DNA of 64,000 bases from the NCBI RefSeq assembly GCF_009765975.1, contig NZ_LMUJ01000032.1, forward strand, positions 42,751 to 106,750, given 5' to 3'. A model generated the notes under the pieces. That model made no database searches and had not been told where the DNA came from. It saw only the letters and a list, made by a program, of their open reading frames with translations. Made by a program: the position numbers and the translations under genes. Source of the DNA: Acidisphaera sp. S103. GTDB lineage: Bacteria > Pseudomonadota > Alphaproteobacteria > Acetobacterales > Acetobacteraceae. Of this stretch, positions 1-8,849 are shown piece by piece. Position 1 is the first letter of the stretch; every line of letters begins with the position of its first letter.

Positions 1-484
1 GCCCGGATGGCATGATCTGGTTCATCAGGTCGAAATCGCGCAGGTTCCGTGTCAGCACGACGTATCCGCGTTCGAGGGCATGCAGGTAGATCGTGGCGTC
101 GTTCAGTGCCGCGACTTCCTGTCCGGGCTGGAAGCCGCCCAGACGAAAGACCAGTCCGGCCAGAATACCCGCCTCCATCACGACGCCGGCGCTGACGGAG
201 TCCTCAATGCGATGGGGCGGAATGTCGCTGAGCACCCCGGTGAGTGCCGCGAGATGGGCGGATGTGTTCGGATGTGCGGGATTAAGACGTCCGAAGTTGT
301 GCGATAATTCCCCCAGGACCACCGACAGATGCATCAGCCTGCGGGCTCTTAGAAGGTGCTCCACGGGCGGCGGCACGCTGCCTTCCAGCGTGTCCACATA
401 AACGCAGGTGTCGAGGAGGAGCGCCGGTCCAAACCAGGCCGCTGAGTCGGCGAAATCGAGATCGGCGTCGTCTCGGCGCGGCAA
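1..484 (-). CDS. VapC-family PIN-domain toxin, C-terminus cut by window edge
   Basis: This is the predicted ribonuclease toxin of a type II toxin-antitoxin pair. Reading the minus strand gives a PIN domain. LLLDTCVYVD carries the first catalytic Asp, VVLGELSHNF the conserved Glu, LNDATIYLHA another acidic residue, and VLTRNLRDFDLMNQIMPSG is the usual C-terminal end. The gene runs off the window at base 1, so the last few residues are missing. The start is uncertain: no ATG lies in frame, TTG at 484 is the best candidate I can see, and the frame stays open upstream into the antitoxin gene, so an overlapping start is also possible. It lies directly downstream of the antitoxin gene, the usual antitoxin-first order. 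PIN toxins cleave RNA in a metal-dependent way; the target here cannot be told. Confidence 0.8.
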   Translation of the reverse strand, partial: MPRRDDADLDFADSAAWFGPALLLDTCVYVDTLEGSVPPPVEHLLRARRLMHLSVVLGELSHNFGRLNPAHPNTSAHLAALTGVLSDIPPHRIEDSVSAGVVMEAGILAGLVFRLGGFQPGQEVAALNDATIYLHALERGYVVLTRNLRDFDLMNQIMPSG

Positions 485-533
485 TGGACGGTCGAAGCGC
501 TCCGGCTTGATCCGCCGCAGCGATCGCGCGAGA

Positions 534-803
534 TCAGTCCGCAGAGAATGTTCCTTTCGGCACCGTGCCCTTTCGCGCGAGCAGCTTTTCCCCGAAGTCG
601 TCCTCCAGAGCGAGCTTGATCAGCGCGTAGGTCAGAAGGTCGGTGTTCACGGAGATACCGCTGACGCGCTTCGCCTGTTGAATCAGGGCTTCGGAGAACC
701 GCCCAGCCATTGTCCGCTGCTTGGGGCCGAGCAATCCGCTCTCCTGGGCGGCTTGAAGGACAAGCGCCCGCTGGTCACCGTGGTCTGATGCGTCATCGGT
801 CAT
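534..803 (-). CDS. Antitoxin of the VapC-type toxin-antitoxin pair
   Basis: This 89-residue protein is the likely antitoxin partner of the adjacent PIN toxin. Its sequence has the pattern of small antitoxins found next to PIN toxins in Alphaproteobacteria: a charged N-terminus, the segment RALVLQAAQESGLLG, a central helix, and a C-terminal half LALEDDFGEKLLARKGTVP that probably contacts the toxin. Such antitoxins usually bind the toxin and the shared promoter, so the pair is probably autoregulated. The upstream gap to glpD (804-975) would hold that promoter. Family assignment rests on sequence resemblance and gene order; no DNA-binding fold is obvious by eye. Confidence 0.75.
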   Translation of the reverse strand: MTDDASDHGDQRALVLQAAQESGLLGPKQRTMAGRFSEALIQQAKRVSGISVNTDLLTYALIKLALEDDFGEKLLARKGTVPKGTFSAD

Positions 804-975
804 GTCATCCTCCTGTGGGTGATGTATAACATTATTGGCATTCTGTCGAACGATATCAATCTCCGAGCCAATCGCTGTCGACCGACTGCTTGCATTTTCC
901 TTTTATCTGCGCATACGATCAAAACGACCAAACAAATGCGCGAATGCGCATGGCGTGAGGAGACGAACGAACCCG
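804..975. promoter_or_regulatory. Divergent promoter region with tandem and inverted repeats (possible glp operator)
   Basis: This gap separates the minus-strand antitoxin gene from the plus-strand glpD and is more AT-rich than its surroundings. At 915-932 two 9-bp direct repeats differ by one base (ACGATCAAA, ACGACCAAA). At 936-951 there is an inverted repeat with arms ATGCGC and GCGCAT around a 4-base centre, and the word TGCGCAT also occurs at 908-914. DeoR-type GlpR repressors often use tandem repeats, so this could be the operator of the glp operon, but that is inference. A ribosome binding site (GAGGAG) lies about 14 bases before the glpD ATG. Confidence 0.4.
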
Positions 976-2520
976 ATGGATGCGGCTGGCAGCAGTTCCG
1001 AGTACGACCTCGCCATCATTGGCGGCGGCATCAACGGCTGCGGCATCGCCCGTGATGCGGCGGGACGTGGCTGGCGGGTGTTTTTGTGCGATCGGGCGGA
1101 TTTGGCGTCCGGCACGTCCAGCGCGTCCACAAAGCTGATCCATGGCGGTCTGCGTTACCTGGAGCACTACGAATTCCGCCTGGTGCGCGAGGCACTGATG
1201 GAGCGTGAGGTGCTGTGGGGTATCGCGCCACACATTGTCCGGCCGTTGCGCTTCGTCCTGCCGCACCACAAGAAGCTGCGGCCGGCCTGGCTGCTGCGGC
1301 TTGGCCTGTTCCTGTACGATCATCTGGGCGGGCGGAAGCGCCTGCCGCCGACACGCAGCTTGCGGCTGGCCACAGACCCGGTTGGTGCATTGCTGAAACC
1401 GGAATTCACCCGAGCGTTCGAATACTCCGATTGCTGGGTGGAGGATTCGCGGATGGTGGTGTTGAACGCGCGCGATGCGGCCGATCGCGGAGCGACGATC
1501 GCGACGCGCTCGGCGTGCATTTCAGCGGAACGGGTTGGCGGGGTGTGGAACGTTGCACTACGCGATGAGGCGACCGGTGCTGTTCGCACCATCCACGCCA
1601 AGGTACTGGTCAACGCCGCCGGCCCCTGGGTGGGCGAGGTGGCCGGTTCGGTCATACGGGCGAATGTTCCAGCCTCGGTGCGTCTGGTGCAGGGCAGCCA
1701 TATCGTGGTGCGGCGGCTGTACGATCATGAGTCCTGCTACATTTTTCAGAACGCGGACGGACGCATCTTCTTCGTTATTCCGTATGAACGTGACTTTACA
1801 CTGATCGGCACGACCGACCAGGATTTCACCGGCGATCTTGGCGACGTGCGGGCGAGTGCGGCCGAGATCCGCTATTTGTGCGACTCCACGGGTGCCTATC
1901 TGCGCAAGCCGGTCACTCCGGACATGGTGGTCTGGTCGTATTCCGGCGTTCGGCCGCTGTTCGACGATGGGTCCTCGGAACCGCAGGAAGCGACGCGCGA
2001 CTACGTGCTGAAATTGGATGCGCCCACAGGCGAACCGGCGCTGCTGTCGGTGTTTGGCGGCAAGATCACGACCTACCGGCGGCTGGCGGAATCGGCGCTG
2101 GCGATGTTGCAACCGCATCTGCCGGTCGCGTCCGAACGGGCGGCGGGGTGGACTGGGCTGGTGACGCTGCCGGGCGGCAATTTTCCGGTGGATGGGTTCG
2201 AGGCCCAATTCACTGCCGCGGCGGCTCGCTATCCGTTCGTGCCGGAAGCGACCGTGCGGCGGTTGTCGCGAGCGTACGGCACCCGGATCGATGCCGTGCT
2301 GAGCGGCGCGACCAGCATGGCCGATCTGGGCCGTGTCTTCGGCGCCGATCTGACGGAAGCGGAACTGCGCTACCTGGTACGGGCTGAATGGGCGCGTACC
2401 GCCGAGGATGTGGTGTGGCGGCGCAGTAAACTTGGCCTGCGTCTGTCGGCGGAACAAATCGCCGCGGTCGACGACGCGATTCATTGGATGATGCAGGAAG
2501 GAATGGCCAGTATCCCATGA
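976..2520 (+). CDS. glpD: FAD-dependent glycerol-3-phosphate dehydrogenase
   Basis: GlpD oxidises sn-glycerol 3-phosphate to dihydroxyacetone phosphate at the inner membrane and passes electrons to quinone. The 514-residue product has the N-terminal FAD-binding dinucleotide fold (DLAIIGGGINGCGIARDAA) followed by the family signature around TSSASTKLIHGGLRYLE. It also has a C-terminal DAO_C-type helical domain, and the length is normal for the family. I chose the ATG at 976 because it follows a GAGGAG motif and begins just before the FAD fold; the frame is open further upstream to 835 but that extension looks non-coding. It is the first gene of the glycerol uptake operon and its TGA overlaps the glpS ATG (ATGA), so the two are translationally coupled. 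Confidence 0.95.
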   Translation: MDAAGSSSEYDLAIIGGGINGCGIARDAAGRGWRVFLCDRADLASGTSSASTKLIHGGLRYLEHYEFRLVREALMEREVLWGIAPHIVRPLRFVLPHHKKLRPAWLLRLGLFLYDHLGGRKRLPPTRSLRLATDPVGALLKPEFTRAFEYSDCWVEDSRMVVLNARDAADRGATIATRSACISAERVGGVWNVALRDEATGAVRTIHAKVLVNAAGPWVGEVAGSVIRANVPASVRLVQGSHIVVRRLYDHESCYIFQNADGRIFFVIPYERDFTLIGTTDQDFTGDLGDVRASAAEIRYLCDSTGAYLRKPVTPDMVVWSYSGVRPLFDDGSSEPQEATRDYVLKLDAPTGEPALLSVFGGKITTYRRLAESALAMLQPHLPVASERAAGWTGLVTLPGGNFPVDGFEAQFTAAAARYPFVPEATVRRLSRAYGTRIDAVLSGATSMADLGRVFGADLTEAELRYLVRAEWARTAEDVVWRRSKLGLRLSAEQIAAVDDAIHWMMQEGMASIP

Positions 2521-3605
2521 GTCTGGTGTTGGACAATATTGGCCTGACGGCTGGCCAGGACACGATCATCGACAGCGTCTCGCTGACCCTGCGGCGCGGG
2601 ACGATGAACGTGCTGCTGGGTCCGACGCTGGCCGGCAAGACAACGCTGATGCGGCTGATGGCGGGCCTGGATCAGCCGACCAGCGGACGGTTGTTGCTGG
2701 ACGGCAAGGACGTGACCGGGATTCCGGTGCGGAAGCGGTCCGTAGCCATGGTCTATCAGCAGTTCGTCAACTACCCCAGCTTGTCGGTTTTCGAAAACAT
2801 CGCCTCGCCACTACGGGTTGCTCGGTTGCCGAAGGGTGAGATCAAGGCGCGGGTGCGGCATGCGGCCGGGCTGCTGCGGTTGGAGAACCTGCTGGATCGC
2901 ATGCCGGCGCAGCTTTCCGGCGGCCAACAGCAGCGCACGGCCATCGCTCGCGCCCTGGTTAAACGCGCCGATCTGGTGCTGCTGGATGAGCCGCTGGCCA
3001 ACCTCGATTACAAGCTGCGCGAGGAACTGCGGGAACAACTGCCGCCCATCTTCGCCGAAAGCAACGCGATCCTGGTCTATGCGACGACCGAACCGACCGA
3101 GGCGCTGCTGTTGGGAGGCGAGACGGCGACGGTGTGGGAAGGACGGGTGACGCAGCACGGTCCGACCTCGGAGGTTTATCGCCGGCCGGAGAACCTCACC
3201 GCGGCGCGGGTGTTTTCCGATCCGCCGTTGAACGAATTGTTCGTCATCAAGCGCGGCGCGGTGATCGAGACCTCGACCGGTCGGCAATTGCCGGCCATCG
3301 GTGTGTTGGCGAACCTGCCGGACGGGCGCTATCGGGTCGGGTTCCGTTGCGATGGCGCGACCGTCGGCGGCGGGGGAGCGGGGATGCTGGGATTTCCGGG
3401 CGTCGTTTCGGTCACCGAACTCAGCGGATCGGAGAGCTTTGTTCATGTCGATGTCGGCCTGGGCACCTGGGTGTGCTTGGTGCGCGGCGTGCACGACTGG
3501 CAACCGGGTGCGCCCGCCGAGGTATCCGTCGACATGCAGCGTTGCTTCGTCTTCGACACGTCGGAAACCCTGGCGGCGTCGCCCGCCATGGCAGCATCGG
3601 CCTGA
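2517..3605 (+). CDS. glpS: Glycerol ABC importer, ATPase subunit GlpS (lacks switch His)
   Basis: This 362-residue ABC ATPase is one of two that power the glycerol importer. Walker A is GPTLAGKT (35-42), the signature LSGGQ is intact (133-137), and Walker B LVLLDEP and D-loop LANLD follow. The C-terminal third is an MOI/TOBE-like regulatory domain. The switch (H-loop) histidine is missing: where the family has THDQ this protein has TTEP, with Thr191 in the His position. The partner GlpT keeps its His but has a degenerate signature, so the heterodimer should have one competent and one degenerate ATP site. The gene overlaps glpD by 4 bp and ends 2 bp before glpT. Assignment to GlpS rests on the operon order known for Rhizobium leguminosarum. 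Confidence 0.9.
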   Translation: MSLVLDNIGLTAGQDTIIDSVSLTLRRGTMNVLLGPTLAGKTTLMRLMAGLDQPTSGRLLLDGKDVTGIPVRKRSVAMVYQQFVNYPSLSVFENIASPLRVARLPKGEIKARVRHAAGLLRLENLLDRMPAQLSGGQQQRTAIARALVKRADLVLLDEPLANLDYKLREELREQLPPIFAESNAILVYATTEPTEALLLGGETATVWEGRVTQHGPTSEVYRRPENLTAARVFSDPPLNELFVIKRGAVIETSTGRQLPAIGVLANLPDGRYRVGFRCDGATVGGGGAGMLGFPGVVSVTELSGSESFVHVDVGLGTWVCLVRGVHDWQPGAPAEVSVDMQRCFVFDTSETLAASPAMAASA

Positions 3606-3607
3606 CC

Positions 3608-4684
3608 ATGACACGCATCACCCTCGACGGCATCGCCCACGCCTACACACGACAACCGCGCAGTGAGAAGGACTATGCGCTGCGGCCGCTGCACCATGTG
3701 TGGGAGCAGGGGATGGCCTACGCCCTGCTGGGGCCGTCCGGCTGTGGCAAGACGACGCTGCTGAATATCATCTCCGGGCTGATCATTCCATCGGAAGGGC
3801 GGTTGCTGTTCGATGATCGCGATGTGACGCGGTTGCCGACCGAACAGCGTAATATTGCGCAGGTGTTTCAGTTTCCGGTGATCTACGACACGATGACGGT
3901 GGCTGAAAACCTCGCGTTTCCCCTACGGAATCGCAAAATGCCCGCTGCTGCTATCACCGCTCGGGTCGCGGAGATCGCCGCGATGCTGGAACTGACGGCG
4001 GACCTGAAGCGTCGGGCGCGCGGGCTGACGGCGGATGCGAAGCAGAAGATCTCCCTCGGTCGCGGCCTGGTGCGTTCCGACGTGTCGGCCGTGCTGTTCG
4101 ATGAACCGCTGACGGTGATCGATCCGGCGCTGAAATGGGAGTTGCGGTCGAAGCTGAAGGCGGTGCATCGGGCGCTCGATCTGCTGATGATCTATGTGAC
4201 GCACGACCAGACCGAGGCACTGACCTTTGCCGATCGGGTGGTGGTGATGAACGAGGGCCAGGCGGTGCAGATCGGCACGCCGGAGGAACTGTTCGAAAAG
4301 CCCGACCATACGTTTGTCGGCTATTTCATTGGGTCGCCGGGCATGAATTTCCTGCCGGCTCGGGTGGACGGCAACCGAGCCTATGCCGGCGGCGGGGAAA
4401 TTGTGTTGGGCGCCGGGTATCCGGCGCTGTCCGAGGCGGTGCGGATCGGCGTGCGTCCGGACTTCGTGACGCTGACGCCGGGTGCTGGCCTGAAGGTCCA
4501 GGTGCGCCGGGTCGATGATTTCGGCCGTAAGCGCTTGGCGCATGTCAGCCTGGGCGGGGTGCCGCTGGTGGCGACCATTCCCGCCGATATGCAAAGTGTC
4601 GGCACCGAAGCCAACGTCAGCTTCGATGCCGCGCATGTGCTGGTCTACCAGAATGAGGTTCGTGTCGAGGGGATCGCGGCATGA
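3608..4684 (+). CDS. glpT: Glycerol ABC importer, ATPase subunit GlpT (degenerate signature)
   Basis: This is the second ATPase of the glycerol importer (358 residues). Note that GlpT here is the ABC protein, not the E. coli glycerol-3-phosphate antiporter of the same name. Walker A is GPSGCGKTT, Walker B is AVLFDEP, and the switch histidine is present in VTHDQ (His199). The signature motif is replaced by LTADAKQK (140-147) in place of LSGGQQQR, and the D-loop reads LTVID. A C-terminal TOBE-like domain (about 250-358) resembles that of sugar importers of the MalK/UgpC kind. It starts 2 bp after glpS and its TGA overlaps the glpP ATG. It should form a heterodimer with GlpS on the cytoplasmic face of GlpP/GlpQ. 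Confidence 0.9.
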   Translation: MTRITLDGIAHAYTRQPRSEKDYALRPLHHVWEQGMAYALLGPSGCGKTTLLNIISGLIIPSEGRLLFDDRDVTRLPTEQRNIAQVFQFPVIYDTMTVAENLAFPLRNRKMPAAAITARVAEIAAMLELTADLKRRARGLTADAKQKISLGRGLVRSDVSAVLFDEPLTVIDPALKWELRSKLKAVHRALDLLMIYVTHDQTEALTFADRVVVMNEGQAVQIGTPEELFEKPDHTFVGYFIGSPGMNFLPARVDGNRAYAGGGEIVLGAGYPALSEAVRIGVRPDFVTLTPGAGLKVQVRRVDDFGRKRLAHVSLGGVPLVATIPADMQSVGTEANVSFDAAHVLVYQNEVRVEGIAA

Positions 4685-5570
4685 TGGATAAACCAACGAA
4701 TAATCGTGCCTGGTTCTTTGTACTGCCGGTGCTGGCGCTGGTACTGTTCTCCTCCATCGTTCCGATGATGACGGTGGTGAACTATTCGGTTCAGGACTCG
4801 ATGGGGGTGAACAACTTCTTCTGGAATGGCGACGCGTGGTTCCGCGATCTGCTGGATCCAACCAGCGAAATCGGCGCGCGCTTCGCCGGCGCGCTGATGC
4901 GGACGTTCGCGTTTTCCGCCGCCGCGCTGGCGGTCGAGGTGCCGTTGGGGATCGCGGTGGCGCTGTGCCTGCCCAGGCGCGGCTGGGCGGTCGGCCTGTC
5001 GCTGGTGGTCACCGCGCTGCCAATGCTGATCCCCTGGAACGTCGTTGGCATGATGTGGCAGATTTTTGCCAGGCAGGATATCGGCCTGTTCGGCGCCGTG
5101 CTGACGGGGATTGGGCTGCCATACAACGTCACGCAGGACCCGGTGTCCGCGTGGATCACGATCGTGGTCATCGATGTCTGGCACTGGACGCCGATGGTCA
5201 TCCTGCTGAGTTATGCGGGTCTGCGCGCGATCCCGGACGCCTACTATCAGGCGGCTCGTATCGACGGTGCCAGCCGTTGGGCGGTGTTCGTCAACATCGA
5301 GTTGCCGAAGCTGCAGAAGGTGTTGGTGATCGCAGTACTGCTGCGCTTCATGCAGACCTTCATGATCTACACCGAACCGGTTGTCGTCACCGGTGGGGGA
5401 CCCGGGAATGCAACCACATTCCTGTCGATCGACCTGGTGAAGATCGCCATCGGGCAGGTTGATGTGGGCAGCGCCGCCGCGATGTCTCTGGTGTATTACA
5501 TCATCATCCTGACCGCCTGCTGGATATTCTTCACGGTCATGACGCAACTCGATCGCCGGAGGGACACCTG

Positions 5571-5571
<1 letters not shown>
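4681..5571 (+). CDS. glpP: Glycerol ABC importer, permease GlpP
   Basis: This 296-residue inner-membrane permease has about six hydrophobic segments, beginning with WFFVLPVLALVLFSSIVP near the N-terminus. The cytoplasmic EAA loop that docks to the ATPases is visible as YYQAARIDGASRW about two thirds along. It belongs to the MalF/UgpA type of binding-protein-dependent permeases. It would pair with GlpQ to form the channel through which glycerol released by GlpV passes. The start could be either of two adjacent in-frame ATGs at 4681 and 4684; the first overlaps the glpT stop. Its TGA overlaps the glpQ ATG by one base. Confidence 0.92.
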
Positions 5572-6377
<806 letters not shown>

Positions 6378-6388
6378 GGAGGGACGCG

Positions 6389-6664
6389 ATGTTCGCCTGG
6401 ATGGCATGGACCTGGGCGACGGCGGCGTTTTTTGGCTGCGTCGCCGTGGCGCTAATCATTCTGACCTTGCTGGCGATCTATCGGCCGGAAACGCCGCGCT
6501 CAGGCATTCTCCGGTTTCCGACGACGCGAGGTGACCGGTTCTTCGTCAGCCTGCTGGGGTCGGCGTTCATCTTCATCATCTGGATGCGGCTGGGCGGGGG
6601 GGACCTTTGGTACCCGTTCGCCGGATCCATCGTTTACGGAATCGCGATGTTTCGTTTCGCGTGA
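6389..6664 (+). CDS. glpU: Small membrane protein of the glycerol transport operon (DUF2160-like)
   Basis: This 91-residue protein has two or three hydrophobic segments: residues about 8-30, 52-66 and the C-terminus. It is the conserved small protein found between glpQ and glpV in alphaproteobacterial glycerol operons and matches what I know of DUF2160. Its role is not known; being in the operon it may help assemble or stabilise the transporter. The start ATG at 6389 has a strong upstream Shine-Dalgarno sequence. The symbol glpU is the one I recall for this position in Rhizobium leguminosarum and is less certain than the others. Confidence 0.8.
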   Translation: MFAWMAWTWATAAFFGCVAVALIILTLLAIYRPETPRSGILRFPTTRGDRFFVSLLGSAFIFIIWMRLGGGDLWYPFAGSIVYGIAMFRFA

Positions 6665-6708
6665 AACTATCCCGAGCATGGGGCTGGGGAAATAGAGGGG
6701 AAACAGAC

Positions 6709-8499
6709 ATGGATACGACACGGCGTAGCGTATTGAAGGGAGCCGCCGCCACTGCTGGGACGGCCGCGGCGGTGGGTGGCGCAGCGATCCTGACCTCGAC
6801 ACCGTCCTACGCGCAGCAGGTGGATGCCGCGAAGAAGTGGGTGGACTCCGAATTCCAGCCGTCGACGCTGAACAAGGATCAGCAGATGGCGGAGATGGAA
6901 TGGTTCATCAAGGTGTCCGCTCCGTTCAAGGGTATGAAACTGAGCTGTGTTTCAGAAATCCTGAGTATTCACGAGTATGAATCGAAGACGCTGACGAAGG
7001 CGTTCGCGGACATCACCGGCATTCAGGTCAACCATGAGCTGATGGACGAAGGCTTGCTGGTGGATAAGATCGAGGTCGAAATCCAGTCGGGTAAGCCGAT
7101 CTACGACTTCTGGATGAACGATTCGGACTTTATCGGCACGCATCCTCGGTACAAGGACATCGTCGGCGGCTCGCTGACGGATTTCATGGCGAACGATGCC
7201 AAGGACATCACCAATCCGAACCTGGATCTGAACGATTTCATCGGGCTTTCGTTCGCGACGTTCACGGATGGCAAGTTGTATCAGTTGCCGGACCAGCAGT
7301 TCGCCAATCTGTACTGGTTCCGGTATGACTGGTTCCAGAAGCCGGAGCTGAAAGCGCAGTTCAAGCAGAAATACGGGTATGAACTGGGCGTGCCGGTCAA
7401 CTGGTCGGCGTATGAGGACATCGCCGATTTCTTCACCAACCAGGTCAAGCAAATCGACGGCGTCCGCGTCTATGGCCACATGGACTACGGCAAGAAGGAT
7501 CCGTCCCTGGGCTGGCGCTTTACCGACGCCTGGCTGTCGATGGCGGGTTCGGGCGATCGCGGCCTGCCGAACGGCAAGCCGGTGGACGAATGGGGCATCC
7601 GGATGGAGGACGGCATTCCGCGCGGTTCCTCGATCACGCGCGGCGGCGACGCCAACGGGCCGGCGGCCGTTTATGCAACGACCAAGTTCGTCGAGTGGCT
7701 GAAGAAGTATGCGCCGCCGGAAGCGGCCGGCATGGACTTCCTGGAAGCCGGTGCGGTGCCGGGCCAGGGCCATATCGCGCAACAGATCTTCTGGTACAGC
7801 GCGTTTACCCATGCCCTGTCCGATCCGAAGCTGCCGGTGATGAACGCCGACGGCACGCCGAAATGGCGCATGGCCCCCAGCCCGCATGGTGCGTATTGGA
7901 AGGAGGGCATGAAGCTGGGCTACCAGGACATGGGTTGCTGGACCATGCTGAAATACGCGCCGATGGAGCGTGTGAAGGCTGGCTGGCTGTATGCCCAGTT
8001 CTGCGTCTCCAAGACGGTGACGCTGAAGAAGGCGGTGACGTCGCTGCACGTGATCCGGGAAAGCGATATCTGGTCCGACGCGATGACTCAACTGGCGCCC
8101 AAGGTCGGCGGACTGGTGGAATTCTATCGCAGCCCGGCGCGCAAACTGTGGACTCCTACGGGTGTCAACGTGCCGGAATATGGCAAGCTGGCGCAGGTGT
8201 GGTGGCAGAACGTGTCGAAGGCGATCTCGGGGGAGGCGACGCCGCAGCAGGCGATGGATGGCCTGGCCCGCGATCAGGACGCGATCATGACGCGACTGGA
8301 GAAATCCGGCGCGCAGGGGGCACTGGGTCCGAAGATGAACCCGGAGAAGACCGCCGAGTACTGGTATGACCGAGCGGTGAAGGACGGCAACCTGGCGCCG
8401 CAGCGGAAGCTTGCCAATGAGAAGCCGAAAGGCGAGACCATCGACTACGACGAACTGATCAAGACCTGGGCAGCGTCGCCGCCGCCGAAGAAGGCCTGA
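6709..8499 (+). CDS. glpV: Glycerol ABC importer, periplasmic binding protein GlpV (Tat signal)
   Basis: GlpV binds glycerol in the periplasm and delivers it to GlpP/GlpQ. The 596-residue protein starts with a twin-arginine signal peptide: TRRSVLKG, then an Ala/Gly-rich hydrophobic stretch and a likely cleavage after PSYA. This suggests the protein is folded before export. The mature part is a large type 1 extracellular solute-binding protein, longer than typical sugar-binding proteins as is usual for GlpV. A GAGGGG ribosome binding site precedes the ATG at 6709; the frame is open upstream to 6607 but that part overlaps the previous gene. A hairpin follows the stop. Confidence 0.92.
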   Translation: MDTTRRSVLKGAAATAGTAAAVGGAAILTSTPSYAQQVDAAKKWVDSEFQPSTLNKDQQMAEMEWFIKVSAPFKGMKLSCVSEILSIHEYESKTLTKAFADITGIQVNHELMDEGLLVDKIEVEIQSGKPIYDFWMNDSDFIGTHPRYKDIVGGSLTDFMANDAKDITNPNLDLNDFIGLSFATFTDGKLYQLPDQQFANLYWFRYDWFQKPELKAQFKQKYGYELGVPVNWSAYEDIADFFTNQVKQIDGVRVYGHMDYGKKDPSLGWRFTDAWLSMAGSGDRGLPNGKPVDEWGIRMEDGIPRGSSITRGGDANGPAAVYATTKFVEWLKKYAPPEAAGMDFLEAGAVPGQGHIAQQIFWYSAFTHALSDPKLPVMNADGTPKWRMAPSPHGAYWKEGMKLGYQDMGCWTMLKYAPMERVKAGWLYAQFCVSKTVTLKKAVTSLHVIRESDIWSDAMTQLAPKVGGLVEFYRSPARKLWTPTGVNVPEYGKLAQVWWQNVSKAISGEATPQQAMDGLARDQDAIMTRLEKSGAQGALGPKMNPEKTAEYWYDRAVKDGNLAPQRKLANEKPKGETIDYDELIKTWAASPPPKKA

Positions 8500-8517
8500 T
8501 ACTGTCGTTGCGCCGTT

Positions 8518-8550
8518 GTGTCATTACCGGGCCAGCCTCGGTGATGACAC
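8518..8550 (+). terminator. Stem-loop after glpV
   Basis: Arms 8518-8529 and 8539-8550 are complementary at 11 of 12 positions around a 9-base loop, starting 18 bases after the glpV stop codon. There is no run of T after it, so it may be a weak or factor-assisted terminator, or a 3'-end stabiliser that sets the glpV transcript above glpK. Confidence 0.45.
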
Positions 8551-8644
8551 AGGGTGCGGCTTTACGGGCAGCCTGCTTCCCGGTGTGATCGCCGGGTCAA
8601 GGTCCCTGGGCGTCAGGATAGCGAGGATAGGGAAAAGGATTTGG

Positions 8645-8694
8645 CCGGCCGGAACACTCTCACCGTCATGGCCGGGACAATGCCCGGCCATGTC
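8645..8694 (-). repeat. Dispersed palindromic repeat, copy 1
   Basis: The core is a hairpin with arms 8665-8676 and 8683-8694, built on ATGGCCGGG and CCCGGCCAT. Together with the flank CTCTCACC and GGCCGG it matches, in reverse orientation, a second copy at 43198-43247. Weaker similarity continues for some 30 bases beyond, down to a shared GGGACC. It is a REP-like intergenic element of this genome. Confidence 0.75.
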
Positions 8695-8849
8695 GGTTAG
8701 GTCGGCGTCGGTTCGGCCAGGCAATTCTCGATCCACCGCCTACCCCGATGCTATGAGGCTTGGCCCGGCCATGACACGGGGGCTAGGCCGACACCTGGTC
8801 TTAGAGCCTATAGGGCACCGCCCTCCTAACCCCTGAAGGACCAACAACC

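Larger units (their letters stand above)
8500..8849. other. Non-coding gap between glpV and glpK
   Basis: This 350-bp gap splits an otherwise tightly packed operon. It holds a strong hairpin just after glpV (8518-8550) and a palindromic dispersed repeat (8645-8694), plus a half-copy of the same palindrome at 8762-8775. I see no credible gene in it on either strand. glpK is preceded by a GAAGGA ribosome binding site and may have its own promoter here, or be served at lower level by read-through from the transporter genes. Confidence 0.6.
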
